Positions 51,890-60,966 of a stretch of DNA of 64,000 nucleotides are shown piece by piece (the stretch's first letter is position 1; every line of letters starts with the position of its first letter). The DNA is taken from NCBI GenBank assembly GCA_020632715.1, contig JACKFA010000006.1:62001-126000 (forward strand), in the 5' to 3' direction. The notes under the pieces were generated by a model. That model saw only the letters and a program-made list of their open reading frames with translations, made no database searches and was not told the origin of the DNA. Source of the DNA: Deltaproteobacteria bacterium. GTDB taxonomy: Bacteria > Myxococcota_A > UBA9042 > PHBI01. The position numbers and the translations under genes were made by a program.

Positions 51890-53265
51890 TTGCCCGCCTC
51901 CGCGTCCGTCGCCGCCTTCTCGACGCCGATGATGACCTGGTCGCCTTCCTTCAGGTCCTCCGCGGTGACCTCGGTGCGCTGCCCGTCGCTGCGGCCCGTC
52001 TGCACCTTCACGAGCTGCGGGCGCCCGTCGCGGAGCACGAACACCTTCGGCCCGGCCATGGCGCCTGCGCCCGCGCCGCCGGCCCCCGAGGGCCGCGGCC
52101 CGCGCGGGCCGCCGAACATGCCGAAGCCGCCGCGGCGGCTGCCACCGCCTCCCGCCGCGTCACCGAGGGCCGCGCGCGGGGAGAAGCGGAGCGCCGCGTT
52201 CGGCACGATGAGCGCGTTCTCGGCGACGCCGGTGGTGATCGTCGCGGCCGAGGTCATCCCCGGGCGCAGCAGGAGGTCGGAGTTGTCGACCGTGAGGATG
52301 GCCGGGTAGGTCACCACGTTGTTGGTCGTGGTCGACGCGAAGTACACCTTCTCGACCGTCGCCTCGAACTGCTTGTCGGCGTAGGCGTCGACCGTGAACG
52401 TCGCCTTCTGCCCGGCCTGGACGACGCCGACGTCGGCCTCGTCGATGTCGAGCTGGAGCTCCATGTGCGTGAGGTCCTCGGCGATCTCGAAGAGGGTCGG
52501 CGTCTGGAGCGAGGAGACGACGGCCTGGCCGGGCTCGACGTAGCGCGTGAGCACGATGCCGTCGATGGGCGCGACGATCACGGCCTTCGCGAGGTCCGTC
52601 TCGACCCCCTGCACCTTCGCCTTCGCGAGCTTCTCCTGCGCGAGCGCCGCCGTGACGCGGGCCGACGCGAGCGACCGCGCCGACTTCGCCTGCTCGAGCG
52701 TCTGCGCCGAGGAGATCCCCTTCGCCGCGAGCTCCTTGGCGCGCTTCTCGTCGCGCTGCGCCTGCGCGAGGGAGGCGCGCGCCTCGGCGACGTTGGCGGT
52801 CGCGGCGTCCTCGGAGGCCTGCGCCTGCTCGAGCTGGGCGTTGAGCGTCTCCGGGTCGAGCCGCACGAGCACCTGCCCCTTCGTGACGCGGTCGTTCTCG
52901 CGCGCCTCGACGGAGAGGATGCGCCCGCCGACCTCCGCGCCGACCGTCACGATGCGGGTCGGCTTCAGCGTCCCGGTCGCGCTGATGGTCGTCCGCAGCT
53001 CCCCGCGCTCGACGGCCTGGGTCTGCCAGGTCGGCGGCGGCACCGGCTGGTTCATCGAGTCGTAGACGAAGTAGGCGCCGACCCCGAGGCCCGCGAGCAC
53101 CACGAGCCAGATGACGCGTTTCTTCCACTTGCCGCGGCCGTCGAGCCCGAGCTGGCGCCGGACGTCCTCGGCCTGCGCGCTGCCGCGTGGCTGGGGCGCG
53201 CCCTGGCTCGCGGGCGTCGTGGTCGTGTTCAGGTCGCTCTGGAGCGTGTCGCGGGTCAGCTGCAT
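51886..53265 (-). CDS. MacA-type periplasmic membrane-fusion protein
   Basis: 459 aa. N-terminal cytoplasmic part, one transmembrane helix (VIWLVVLAGLGVGAYFVY, about 50-67), then the HlyD/MacA fold: lipoyl-like strands (VSATGTLKPTRIVTVGAEVGG, VLVRLDPETLNAQLEQA), a long coiled-coil hairpin (LAQAQRDEKRAKELAAKGISSAQTLEQAK), and a beta-barrel part (VVTYPAILTVDNSDLLLRPGM). A Gly/Arg-rich insert (GGGGSRRGGFGMFGGPRG) near the C-terminus is unusual. ATG 53265 has GGAGGA 7 bases upstream. It is first in the pump operon and close downstream of the two-component genes. Confidence 0.93.
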
Positions 53266-53328
53266 CTCGGTTCCTCCAGACAAGGCTGGTAAGCACCATG
53301 ACGCCGCGCCACCCGGCAAGAATTCGCG

Positions 53329-54717
53329 CTACTTGCGCGGCGACGAAAAACTCACACGAGGATACAATCCGCTGCTGTAGGCCACGTTGCTCGCCGTGAC
53401 GGGCTTCGACCCGTGCGCGAGGGGCCAGAGCATCACGATCCGCGCGCCGCCGCCCTCGGCCTCGTCGGCGTAGACGTCGCCGCCGTGGACCTCCACGATG
53501 CGCCGCACGATGGCGAGGCCGAGCCCGATGCCGCCCGAGTCCCGGCTGCGGCTGCGGTCGGCGCGCGTGAACGGGTCGAAGACGCGCTTGCGATCGGACT
53601 CCGCGATGCCCGGCCCGTCGTCGACGACCTCGAGCGCGAGGTCCTCGCCGCGGCGCTCCCACTGGATGACGATGCGGGCGCGCGCGTAGCGGCTCGCGTT
53701 CAGGAGCACGTTGCGCACGGCGCGGTTGAAGAGGCGCGGCGCGACGGAGAGCTCGACGTCGGCGACGTCCGGCGCGGGCACGACCAGGAACTCGAGCTCG
53801 GGGCGGCGGTCGCGCGCGTAGCTCACGAGCTCGCCGACGGCCTCCGACACCGTCACCGACGCCGAGGCGTCCGTCTCGGGCGAGGCGCTCACGCGCGAGA
53901 AGGTGACGAGCTCCGACACGAGCTCGTCGAGCTCGGTGAGGTCGTCGTCGATGGCCGCGATGCGCTTCTCGCGGGCCTCCTCGGTGGCCGCCGACGCGAG
54001 CATCTCGAGGCTGAAGCGGATGCGCGCGGTGGGCGTGCGGAGCTCGTGCGACACGGCCTGCAGGAGCTCCTGCTGGTCGGCGAGGAGCTGCTCGAGGCGG
54101 TCGGCCATGGCGTCGAAGGCGACGCCGACGTCGCGCGTGACGCCGCCGGCGCCCGCGCGGGCGGTGAGGTCGCCCTTGCGGATCGCGCGCGCCGCGCCGA
54201 TGAGGCGCCCGAAGCCGCGGGCGATCGGCAGGGTCATGAGGATGGACATCGTGGCGGCCACGAAGAGGGCCACCGCGATCATGATGACGTTGCGCTCGGC
54301 GGGCGGGCCGGGGACGGCGTCGAAGGGCTCGCTCGCGAGCAGGGGGTGGCCGCCGGCGTCGAGGAGCCAGGCGCTCACGTCGTGGTGGTCGCTGCCCGAC
54401 ACGAAGGTGAGCTCGCCGCCGCGCGAGAGGCGCACGATCGCGTGCGGGCCGGCGGCGTAGTCCGCGAGCTCCTTCGCGGTCGGCGTGTGGAGCGGGTGGC
54501 CGAGGTCGGCGAGGACCGCCGCGGGCGCCTCGGTCGCGCTCGCGGCGAGGCGCGCCTCGAGGTCGTGTACGAGGGCGCCTATCGGCGGCGGGAAGACGCC
54601 GAGCTCGCGCATCGGCGTGTGCGGCCGGACGATGTGCATGACGGCGACGGTGAGCAGCGTCGAGAGCACGATGGCGCCGACGACGCTCAGCACCATCAAT
54701 GCGTAGAGGCGTCTCAT
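53329..54717 (-). CDS. Sensor histidine kinase of OmpR-type two-component pair
   Basis: 462 aa. First transmembrane helix at the start (ALMVLSVVGAIVLSTLLTVAVM), periplasmic sensor of about 140 aa, second helix (IMIAVALFVAATMSILMTL), HAMP domain, H-box (LLQAVSHELRTPTARIRF), and ATPase domain (VRNVLLNASRYA, DDGPGIAES, GGIGLGLAIV). ATG 54717 overlaps the regulator stop by 4 bases (ATGA). Downstream by 63 bp lies the efflux operon in the same direction, which it probably controls together with the regulator. The pair resembles RstBA in architecture. Confidence 0.92.
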   Translation of the reverse strand: MRRLYALMVLSVVGAIVLSTLLTVAVMHIVRPHTPMRELGVFPPPIGALVHDLEARLAASATEAPAAVLADLGHPLHTPTAKELADYAAGPHAIVRLSRGGELTFVSGSDHHDVSAWLLDAGGHPLLASEPFDAVPGPPAERNVIMIAVALFVAATMSILMTLPIARGFGRLIGAARAIRKGDLTARAGAGGVTRDVGVAFDAMADRLEQLLADQQELLQAVSHELRTPTARIRFSLEMLASAATEEAREKRIAAIDDDLTELDELVSELVTFSRVSASPETDASASVTVSEAVGELVSYARDRRPELEFLVVPAPDVADVELSVAPRLFNRAVRNVLLNASRYARARIVIQWERRGEDLALEVVDDGPGIAESDRKRVFDPFTRADRSRSRDSGGIGLGLAIVRRIVEVHGGDVYADEAEGGGARIVMLWPLAHGSKPVTASNVAYSSGLYPRVSFSSPRK

Positions 54718-55436
54718 GAGCGGGCGAGGAGATACCCGATGCCGCGGACGGACTTCAAGAGACGGGGCTGCTTCGCGTCGTCGCCGAGCTTCTTCCGGAG
54801 GCGCGCGACGCGCAGATCGATGGAGCGGTCGAGGCCGTCGTACTCGATCCCGCGCAGCTCGCGGTAGATCTCGTCGCGCGGCAGGACCTCGCCGGCGTGG
54901 CTCGCGAGGAGCACGAGCAGGTCGAACTCGGCCGTCGTGAGGTCGAGCGGCTCGCCGTCGAGGCGGGCCACGCGCGACTCGGGCACGATGGTCAGGGCGC
55001 CGATGCGGAGCGCGTTCGGGGCGTCGTCGCCGGCGTCGTCGTCGTCCGCGCCGCTCGGGCGGCGGCGGCGGAGAAGGGAGTTCAGGCGCGCGAGCAGGAC
55101 GCGCGGGCGCACCGGCTTCGCGAGGTAGTCGTCGGCGCCGATCTCGAGGCCCACGACCTCGTCGATCTCGTCGCCGCGCGCGGTGAGCATGAGGATGGCG
55201 CCCGCGAAGGTCGGGCGCACGCGCCGGCACACCTCGAGCCCGTCGAGGCCTGGGAGCATCAGGTCGAGGATCACCACCTCCGGCGGGGTCTCGGCGATGC
55301 GCGCGACGGCGACGTCGCCGCGAGGCTCGATGTCGACCTCGAAGCCGTTCTCGCGGAGATACTCGCGCACGAGCTCCGCGAGCCGGGGATCGTCTTCCAC
55401 GATGAGCACGCGGGGTTGCGGCGACTGCAAGGTCAT
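54714..55436 (-). CDS. OmpR-family response regulator
   Basis: 240 aa. Receiver domain with phospho-acceptor Asp58 (VVILDLMLPGLDG), acidic pair VEDD, Thr in LTARGDE and Lys in AKPVRP; a short acidic linker (DDDDAGDD); and a winged-helix DNA-binding domain (LDLTTAEFDLLVLLASHAGEVL, then YDGLDRSIDLRVARLRKKLG and SVRGIGYLL). It would bind direct repeats as a dimer and control the efflux genes. ATG 55436. A direct repeat CGTATC-N4-CGTATC lies about 110 bp upstream, a possible autoregulatory site. Confidence 0.94.
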   Translation of the reverse strand: MTLQSPQPRVLIVEDDPRLAELVREYLRENGFEVDIEPRGDVAVARIAETPPEVVILDLMLPGLDGLEVCRRVRPTFAGAILMLTARGDEIDEVVGLEIGADDYLAKPVRPRVLLARLNSLLRRRRPSGADDDDAGDDAPNALRIGALTIVPESRVARLDGEPLDLTTAEFDLLVLLASHAGEVLPRDEIYRELRGIEYDGLDRSIDLRVARLRKKLGDDAKQPRLLKSVRGIGYLLARS

Positions 55437-55542
55437 TGCCTCCCTCGGGGTGGCCCCCGGGCGACGCGAATTGCCCGCGCGTCGCGCCGTACCACCGATC
55501 GACCCATCATAGGCGGGCGCCTCGTGTCCTCTGTCACGTTTC

Positions 55543-55558
55543 CGTATCCAAACGTATC
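55543..55558. promoter_or_regulatory. Direct repeat, possible OmpR-type operator
   Basis: CGTATC at 55543-55548 and again at 55553-55558 gives a 10-base repeat period, as OmpR-family regulators prefer. The flanking ACGTTT...AAACGT also forms a short palindrome. It lies between the divergent regulator and winged-helix genes, so either or both could use it. Confidence 0.4.
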
Positions 55559-55689
55559 GCTGCCCGCGCGGCCCCATGTGGCGCGGACGCTGTAAGGTCC
55601 GCGCTCGTCCCCCGTTGGTCCGGGGGAGCGCGCGGTATCCCGCCGCCGCTCGGCTCACCACGCTCACGACGCCCCCGGACCATCCCCCC

Positions 55690-56238
55690 GTGCACGACGC
55701 CGAAGTCATCGCGCTCGACGCGCGCCGCCGCGCGCCCCGGCGCCTCCCGCGCCCCGACGCGCCGGTGGCCTGGGTCGACGCGCGCCCACGCGGGGATGAT
55801 CGGGTCGTCGTCGTGGTCGTCGCCCGGCCGGGTGGCGACGGCGGCGTGGACGCCGACGCGATCGCCCGTGAGGTCGCCCGCGCGCTCGGCGCTGGGGCGC
55901 CGCCTGCGGCCGAGCGGCCCCGCGAGCGCCCGGTGGAGCGCCTCGGCGACCTCGAGCTCGACCGCGCGGCGCGGACGCTCGCCGGCGCGGACGGGCGGCG
56001 CGTGCCGCTGACGCGCACGGAGCACGATCTGCTCTGCCTCCTCCTCGACCGCGAGGGCGACGCGGTGACGCGCGACGCGATCCTCGACGCCATCTGGGGC
56101 GAGGACGTGGTGGTGGGCCCGCGCACCATCGACAACTTCGTCCTGAGCCTCCGCCGGAAGCTCGCGGGCGGCGGGGATCCCGGCGTCCTCATCACCGCCG
56201 TGCGCGGCGTCGGTTACCGGCTCGAGCGCGCTCCCTAA
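55690..56238 (+). CDS. Winged-helix DNA-binding protein without a phosphorylatable receiver
   Basis: 182 aa. The C-terminal half (from about 85) is an OmpR/PhoB-type winged helix (LGDLELDRAARTLAGADGRR, PLTRTEHDLLCLLLDREGDAV, RTIDNFVLSLRRKLAG, VRGVGYRLERAP). The N-terminal 80 residues (VHDAEVIALDARRRAPRRLPRP, VVVVVVARPGGDGGVDADAI) are short and lack the Asp pocket of a receiver. The start is GTG 55690. It is divergent from the OmpR-type pair and may be a degenerate or phosphorylation-independent regulator of the same promoters. Confidence 0.8.
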   Translation: MHDAEVIALDARRRAPRRLPRPDAPVAWVDARPRGDDRVVVVVVARPGGDGGVDADAIAREVARALGAGAPPAAERPRERPVERLGDLELDRAARTLAGADGRRVPLTRTEHDLLCLLLDREGDAVTRDAILDAIWGEDVVVGPRTIDNFVLSLRRKLAGGGDPGVLITAVRGVGYRLERAP

Positions 56239-56382
56239 CGCGAAGTCTTCGATCTCACGTCATGATTGGGTGGAGGCGTCGCTGCGTCACGGCGGCGCCA
56301 GGCGTGTTGGCGCGCGGGTCCGTCCCGACGCGACCGGGGCCTTTTTCGCAATGCAGCAAATCACGTGCATGATGTGAGGGCT

Positions 56383-57603
56383 ATGAACGACATGAGGCAG
56401 CGTGCGTTGCGGGATGGGGCGCCCTCGGAGATCGGGCTCGTGCTCTCGGGTGGGGGCGCGCGCGGCGCGTTCCAGGTGGGCGTCTGGGAGGTGCTCCGCG
56501 CCGACCCGCGCGGCCTGGGCGGGCTCCCGTCGGTCATCAGCGGGACGTCGGCGGGGGCGCTCAACGGGGCGCTCATCGCGGCCGGGCGCACGCCCTCGGA
56601 GATGCTGGACTTCTGGCTCGGGCTCGCCGAGCGGCCGCCGGTCGTGGCGAACCGCGGCTTCTTCTCGTCGGTCGAGCGCGCGCTCGGGAAGCTCGCGCTC
56701 GCCGAGCCGCTGCGCGGGCTGAAGGAGCGGCTCCGGAGCTTCCGGATGGCGGCGCACCTCGCGCGGAAGCACGCCGTCTTCGCGCAGAGCGGGCGGCTCG
56801 CGGCGCTCGCCGAGTACGTCATGACGGCGCGCTTCGACGCGGTGTCACGGCTCCTCGACGAGGTGCACACGAGCTACCTCTTCTCGACGGAGCCGCTCCG
56901 GGCGCGGCTCGCGGAGGCCATCGGCGGCTGGGCGCTGAAGGAGAGCGACGTCAAGCTCGCCATCAACGCGGTCGACGTGCGCTCCGGGCAGGTGGTGCGC
57001 TACGTGAGCCACCCGCCGAAGAAGCACTCGGACTCGGACGACAGCCACTACGAGCACGGCCCCATCACGGTGGACGTGATCCTCGCGAGCGCGTCGATCC
57101 CGCTCCTCTTCAACCCGGTGACGCTCGGCGGGCGCGAGCTCTGGGACGGCGGGCTCCTCGTGAACACGCCGCTCGCGCCGGTGGTGGCGCTCGGGGCGAC
57201 GCGCGTCCTGCCGGTGCTCGTGACGAGCGGGCGCGACGCGCACCCGCACGCGCCGCTCGGCTTCGGGGACGCCATCGAGCGCCTCGCGGACGCCTTCCTC
57301 GAGAACGCCTACAACTCCGACCGAAAGCTGCTCCTCGAGCGCAACAAGCTCGCGCGCCTCATGCCGGACCTCGGCTTCAGCGTCGTGGAGCTCTACGACG
57401 CGATCCGCCCGCTGCCGGGCTACGAGTTCGAGGCCGGCTCCTACCTCTACTTCGACAAGACCGTGCTGCGCGGCATGTACGAGGCCGGCCGCGACGCGGC
57501 GCGCGCGTGGCTCGCGGCGGGGCCGCGCGTCGACGAGCGCCCGGGGCACCCGTCGACGGTCGAGGAGCTGCCGACGGCCGAGCGCAGCGCGAAGATCGCG
57601 TAG
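56383..57603 (+). CDS. Patatin-like phospholipase
   Basis: 406 aa. Patatin motifs: oxyanion-hole GGGARG (LVLSGGGARGAFQVGVWEVL), catalytic Ser in GTSAG (VISGTSAGALNGALI), and the catalytic Asp in the DGG motif (LWDGGLLVNTPL). It should hydrolyse acyl lipids. No signal peptide; a long linker with a basic cluster (PPKKHSDSDDSHYEHG) precedes the Asp segment. ATG 56383. Upstream, TCACGT(G)CATGAT occurs twice (56255, 56361), a possible operator. It is not obviously cotranscribed with the winged-helix gene, 144 bp away. Confidence 0.92.
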   Translation: MNDMRQRALRDGAPSEIGLVLSGGGARGAFQVGVWEVLRADPRGLGGLPSVISGTSAGALNGALIAAGRTPSEMLDFWLGLAERPPVVANRGFFSSVERALGKLALAEPLRGLKERLRSFRMAAHLARKHAVFAQSGRLAALAEYVMTARFDAVSRLLDEVHTSYLFSTEPLRARLAEAIGGWALKESDVKLAINAVDVRSGQVVRYVSHPPKKHSDSDDSHYEHGPITVDVILASASIPLLFNPVTLGGRELWDGGLLVNTPLAPVVALGATRVLPVLVTSGRDAHPHAPLGFGDAIERLADAFLENAYNSDRKLLLERNKLARLMPDLGFSVVELYDAIRPLPGYEFEAGSYLYFDKTVLRGMYEAGRDAARAWLAAGPRVDERPGHPSTVEELPTAERSAKIA

Positions 57604-57680
57604 CGTTCGCGGTCAGCGTGGCGAGCAGACCCAGGCCGCGCCGCGTATGACGCGCCGCGTTACGGCCCCGTCGCCGCCCG

Positions 57681-59216
57681 TCAGGCCGCGGCGGCCGCGT
57701 GGCGGCACCTCATGAGACGCGTCGCGAGGCGCTCGCCGATGCGCGTGCCCAGCGCCATGATCGTCACCTGCGGGTTCACGCCGATGGCCGTCGGGAACAC
57801 GCTCGCGTCCGCCACGTAGCACCCCGGGAGCTCCCAGAGCTGCCCGTCGAGGTCCACCACCGAAGACTCCGGCCGCGACCCCATGCGCGTCGTCCCCATC
57901 AGGTGCACCGTGAAGAGCTCGAGGTCGCTCTTCTTCAGGCTCTGCGGGGTCACCCGCCGCACCTCGTCCATCGACCTCGCGATGTGGAAGCTGCGGTACG
58001 GGAGGATCACCCGGTCCGCCCCCATCGCGAAGTGCAGCTCCGCGAGCCGCTCCGTCCCGAAGATGAAGCGCTGGAAGTCCCAGTCGCTGATGTCGTAACG
58101 CACGATCGGCATCCCGAGCGGCCCGCGGTGCACCCGCCCCGTCGTCGAGTCCTCCACGAGGCAGCCCGTCACGAGCGTCTGGTTGTAGCGCTCGAGGATG
58201 TCCATGTGCTCGCGCCCGAGCCACGGGATCGTCGCCGCGAGCGGCGCCGGCGGCACCATGTTCTCCGCGAGCACGATGCCGTCACCGTGGAACTCGCGCA
58301 CCTGGCTCCACTGCGACACCCCCTGCCACGCGTGCACGTCGAACGGGTACTGCGCGATGATCTTCGCGTTCGGGTGGCACAGGAAGTTCCGCCCGAGCTC
58401 GCGGCTCCGCAGCTTGTGCCTGAGCAGCAGATACGGCGTGTGCACCGCCCCCGCGCTCACCACCACCGCCCGCGCCCTCACCCGCACGCGCCGATCATAC
58501 GCCCGCGTCCGCGGGTTCACCGCGCGCCCCTCGACGCCCACGCAGCGCCCCCCCTCGATGAGCAGGCGCTCGACCCGCACCTCCGTGAGGCAGCGCGCGC
58601 CAGCGCGGATCGCGCGCGGCATGTAGCTCACGAGCGTCGACTGCTTCGCCCCCGTCGGGCACCCGAGGATGCAGTTGTTCGTGCCCACGCAGTGCGACTG
58701 GTTGCGCGTGTTCACAGCGCTCTTCCAGCCGAGCTTCTGCGCCCCCTGATACATGATGCGGTTGTCGTCCCCCACGGACGTCGCGTGCTGCGGCCCCGCG
58801 TGGATGCTCTCCTCCACCATCCCGAAGTGCCGCTCCATCCCGGCCGTCCCGAGCGTCGGGTCGCCCGTCGTCGCCGCCCAGTCGTCGAGGACGTGGTCCG
58901 GCGCGCGGTAGGCCATGCCGCCGTTGAGCGTCGTGCTGCCGCCGACGCAGCGCCCCTCGACGTACGGGATGTTCGGCGTCCCGAGGATCGAGGTCGTGCC
59001 GCTGTCGCGGTAGAGCCGCGACATCGACTCCGTCATGTACGGGTTGAAGCTCCCCGTCGGGTGGTAGCCGCCCTCCTCGCAGAAGAGGACGTCGAGCCCG
59101 GCCTCGGCGAGGATCGCCCCCGTCGAGGCGCCGCCGGCGCCCGTGCCGACGACGACGACGTCCGCGTCGAACTCGGCGCCCCGGGGCTCGTAGTCGGCGT
59201 AGCGCAGGATCGTCAC
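57681..59216 (-). CDS. GMC-family FAD-dependent oxidoreductase
   Basis: 511 aa. N-terminal FAD site (VVVVGTGAGGASTGAILAEAG), then GRCVGGSTTLNGGMAYRAP and the Cys-bearing motif NCILGCPTGAKQSTL seen in the long-chain alcohol oxidase and cholesterol oxidase branch. C-terminal signature (HLMGTTRMG and VFPTAIGVNPQVTIMAL) supports a GMC oxidase or dehydrogenase. It would oxidise an alcohol, perhaps a long-chain or sterol one, with FAD. GTG 59216 overlaps the partner stop by 4 bases. A FadR-type regulator leads the operon. Confidence 0.92.
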   Translation of the reverse strand: MTILRYADYEPRGAEFDADVVVVGTGAGGASTGAILAEAGLDVLFCEEGGYHPTGSFNPYMTESMSRLYRDSGTTSILGTPNIPYVEGRCVGGSTTLNGGMAYRAPDHVLDDWAATTGDPTLGTAGMERHFGMVEESIHAGPQHATSVGDDNRIMYQGAQKLGWKSAVNTRNQSHCVGTNNCILGCPTGAKQSTLVSYMPRAIRAGARCLTEVRVERLLIEGGRCVGVEGRAVNPRTRAYDRRVRVRARAVVVSAGAVHTPYLLLRHKLRSRELGRNFLCHPNAKIIAQYPFDVHAWQGVSQWSQVREFHGDGIVLAENMVPPAPLAATIPWLGREHMDILERYNQTLVTGCLVEDSTTGRVHRGPLGMPIVRYDISDWDFQRFIFGTERLAELHFAMGADRVILPYRSFHIARSMDEVRRVTPQSLKKSDLELFTVHLMGTTRMGSRPESSVVDLDGQLWELPGCYVADASVFPTAIGVNPQVTIMALGTRIGERLATRLMRCRHAAAAA

Positions 59217-59917
59217 GGCGCCACCTCCTTCGCCTTCGCCTGCGGCTCGACCCGCGCCGCGGCGACCGCGATGTCCGCGAGGTTGTCGGCCCGGAGCCCC
59301 GGCGCGTACGGCCCGATGTGGTCCCCGTCGAGAGCCGCCTCGCCCGCGGCGAGCCGGCGCCGCAGCGCCACGCGGCGCCGCATGAACTCGACCGGCGTGT
59401 AGCCGATGTGCGCGAGCACCTCGTCGAGGTCGTAGTAGGGCGCGAGCACCGCGGCGCGCGCGGCCGACACCATGTCGGAGATCGGCCCCAGCCGAGCGCG
59501 CTCGACCTCGGTCAGGATCCTCGCGCCGACGTCCGGCGGCAGGTCCTGGAGGCGCTTCAGGCTCTTCCCGCGCCAGACCGGCGCGAGGTCGAGCACGTGC
59601 AGCGCCGCCTTGAAGCCCATCACGATGAGGGGCTGCATGTAGCGCATCATCCGCCGCACCTGGTCCTCGATGCGCGCCTCGAGGTCCGGCACGCGCGGCT
59701 CCGGCGGGCACATCGCGCGGATGAGCCCGTGGAACTTCCGCACGAGCGCCGGCGACAGCGGCGCCGGGTCGGCCATGATCCAGCCGTCGCCCGGGTGGCG
59801 CGAGAGCTCGCCGGTCGCCTCCATCATCTGCCGCGCGAGCGCCTCGCGCTCGGGCAGGGTCGGGGGCGGCGAGGCCGTCGGCGCCACGATCGGCGCGGGC
59901 TCAGCGTGCGAGGCCAT
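59213..59917 (-). CDS. Small partner protein of the GMC oxidoreductase
   Basis: 234 aa, mostly helical, no membrane helix or lipobox. Pattern LDLAPVWRGKSLKRLQDLPPDV...RILTEVERARLGPISDMV...YYDLDEVLAHIGYTP resembles the short subunits (gluconate 2-dehydrogenase subunit 3-like) often found with GMC oxidoreductases. ATG 59917 has a purine-rich GGAGGGAG just upstream. It overlaps the GMC gene by 4 bases and the FadR-type gene by 17 bases, so the three are translated together. Confidence 0.7.
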   Translation of the reverse strand: MASHAEPAPIVAPTASPPPTLPEREALARQMMEATGELSRHPGDGWIMADPAPLSPALVRKFHGLIRAMCPPEPRVPDLEARIEDQVRRMMRYMQPLIVMGFKAALHVLDLAPVWRGKSLKRLQDLPPDVGARILTEVERARLGPISDMVSAARAAVLAPYYDLDEVLAHIGYTPVEFMRRRVALRRRLAAGEAALDGDHIGPYAPGLRADNLADIAVAAARVEPQAKAKEVAP

Positions 59918-60704
59918 CGCTCCCTCCTTCCTCGGCGCCCTCGGACGAGGCCGCGGCGCCGGCGGTCGCGCTGAGGTTGTCCGCGATGTGCGCGAGCACA
60001 TCGAGCACGCGCGCGTCGTTCCGCGCGTAGTAGCTGCGCACCGTCTCGCGCGCGAGCGCCGGGTCGCGCGTCTCGAGGGCGCGGATGAGGTCGCGCATGT
60101 GGTCGGGGTAGCTCGCCTCGAGGAGCCAGACCGCCGGGAAGCGCTCGGCGAGCTCCTGGTAGATCCCGAGGATCGTGTTCGCGAACCAGCGCACCATGAG
60201 CGAGCCGGCGGCGTCGACGACGGCGTCGAGCCACGCCACGTCGCCGCGCGCGAGGTTCGGGCGGTCACCGCGCTCGAAGTGGCCGATCTGCTGCTCCGCG
60301 AGCTCCGAGAGCGAGCGGACGTGCTCCGCGTCGGCGCGCTCGGTCGCGAGCACCACGACGAGCTCGATGAGCACGGCGCGCACGCGCAGGAGATCCGCCA
60401 CGACCTGAACGCGCTCCTTGCCGTCGCGCCCGTGGCGCAGGAACGGCTCGAGGATGTCGAGGAGGCCGTCCTTCCGGAAGTCCGTGACCGTGACACCCTG
60501 GCCGTGGCGGACCGTCACGAGCTGGCGCTGCTCGAGCTTCCGCAGCGCCTCGCGCAGCGTGTTGCGGTTGGCCTCGAGGATCTGGCTCAGCTGGCGCTCC
60601 GACGGCAGGCGCTCGCCGGCGCGGAACTCGTCGGCGAGGATCTGGCGCTCGAGCTCGCGGAAGAGCCGCTCGGCGAGGTTCTCGGTCAAGTTCTGGTTCG
60701 GCAT
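59901..60704 (-). CDS. FadR-type GntR-family transcriptional regulator
   Basis: 267 aa. Winged-helix N-terminus (LFRELERQILADEFRAGERLPSERQLS, EANRNTLREALRKLEQRQLV), then a helical FCD effector domain (VQVVADLLRVRAVLIELVV, LEAVVD-like region, YARNDARVLDVLAHI). ATG 60704 has GGGAGGGAG about 8 bases upstream. The TGGT-N3-ACCA palindrome just upstream (60724-60734) is the classic operator of this subfamily, so it probably represses itself and the downstream GMC genes until a metabolite binds. Confidence 0.93.
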   Translation of the reverse strand: MPNQNLTENLAERLFRELERQILADEFRAGERLPSERQLSQILEANRNTLREALRKLEQRQLVTVRHGQGVTVTDFRKDGLLDILEPFLRHGRDGKERVQVVADLLRVRAVLIELVVVLATERADAEHVRSLSELAEQQIGHFERGDRPNLARGDVAWLDAVVDAAGSLMVRWFANTILGIYQELAERFPAVWLLEASYPDHMRDLIRALETRDPALARETVRSYYARNDARVLDVLAHIADNLSATAGAAASSEGAEEGGSDGLAR

Positions 60705-60723
60705 CGGCGCGCTCCCTCCCAAC

Positions 60724-60734
60724 TGGTTCAACCA
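60724..60734. promoter_or_regulatory. FadR/PdhR-type operator
   Basis: TGGTTCAACCA is a TGGT-N3-ACCA palindrome, the motif bound by FadR-subfamily GntR regulators, and lies 20 bp before the regulator start at 60704. Autoregulation of the operon is the simplest reading. Confidence 0.7.
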
Positions 60735-60835
60735 CTTTAGGCCGAGCGGTCGCTCGGTTCAAGGCGCCGCCGTGTCAAAGTGCTGTCAACCGCGCCGCGC
60801 GCGGGGGAGGCCGCGGCAGCGCTGCCACGATCCGC

Positions 60836-60853
60836 CGTGTCCGGGTTGACACG
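60836..60853. promoter_or_regulatory. Palindrome upstream of the frameshifted lipoprotein
   Basis: CGTGTC-N6-GACACG is a perfect palindrome (60836-60841 with 60848-60853). Related TGTCAA half-sites occur at 60773 and 60784. It lies about 97 bp upstream of the predicted start of the sigma54-like promoter at 60915, a normal enhancer distance. Confidence 0.4.
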
Positions 60854-60914
60854 TTCGGATCAGACCATCCGGGGTGATCGGCGCGAGACCCGCCTCGCGA
60901 GCCGCCGCGCGCCG

Positions 60915-60931
60915 CTGGCACGGCGCTTGGA
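60915..60931 (+). promoter_or_regulatory. Sigma54-like promoter with a weak -12 element
   Basis: CTGGCACGGCGCTTGGA fits YTGGCACG-N4-TTGCW except that the conserved GC at -12 is GG. Spacing is correct. If active, transcription starts near 60942, 25 nt before the TTG start of the lipoprotein gene. Confidence 0.35.
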
Positions 60932-60966
60932 AGGGTGGCCCTCGTACCCGATCACGGAGGCCGCCC

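Noticed and set aside
56255..56373. CRP-like site or twofold TCACGT(G)CATGAT motif upstream of the patatin gene
   Set aside because: Only a loose direct repeat; it does not fit the CRP consensus and has no clear regulator nearby. Mentioned only as a possible operator.
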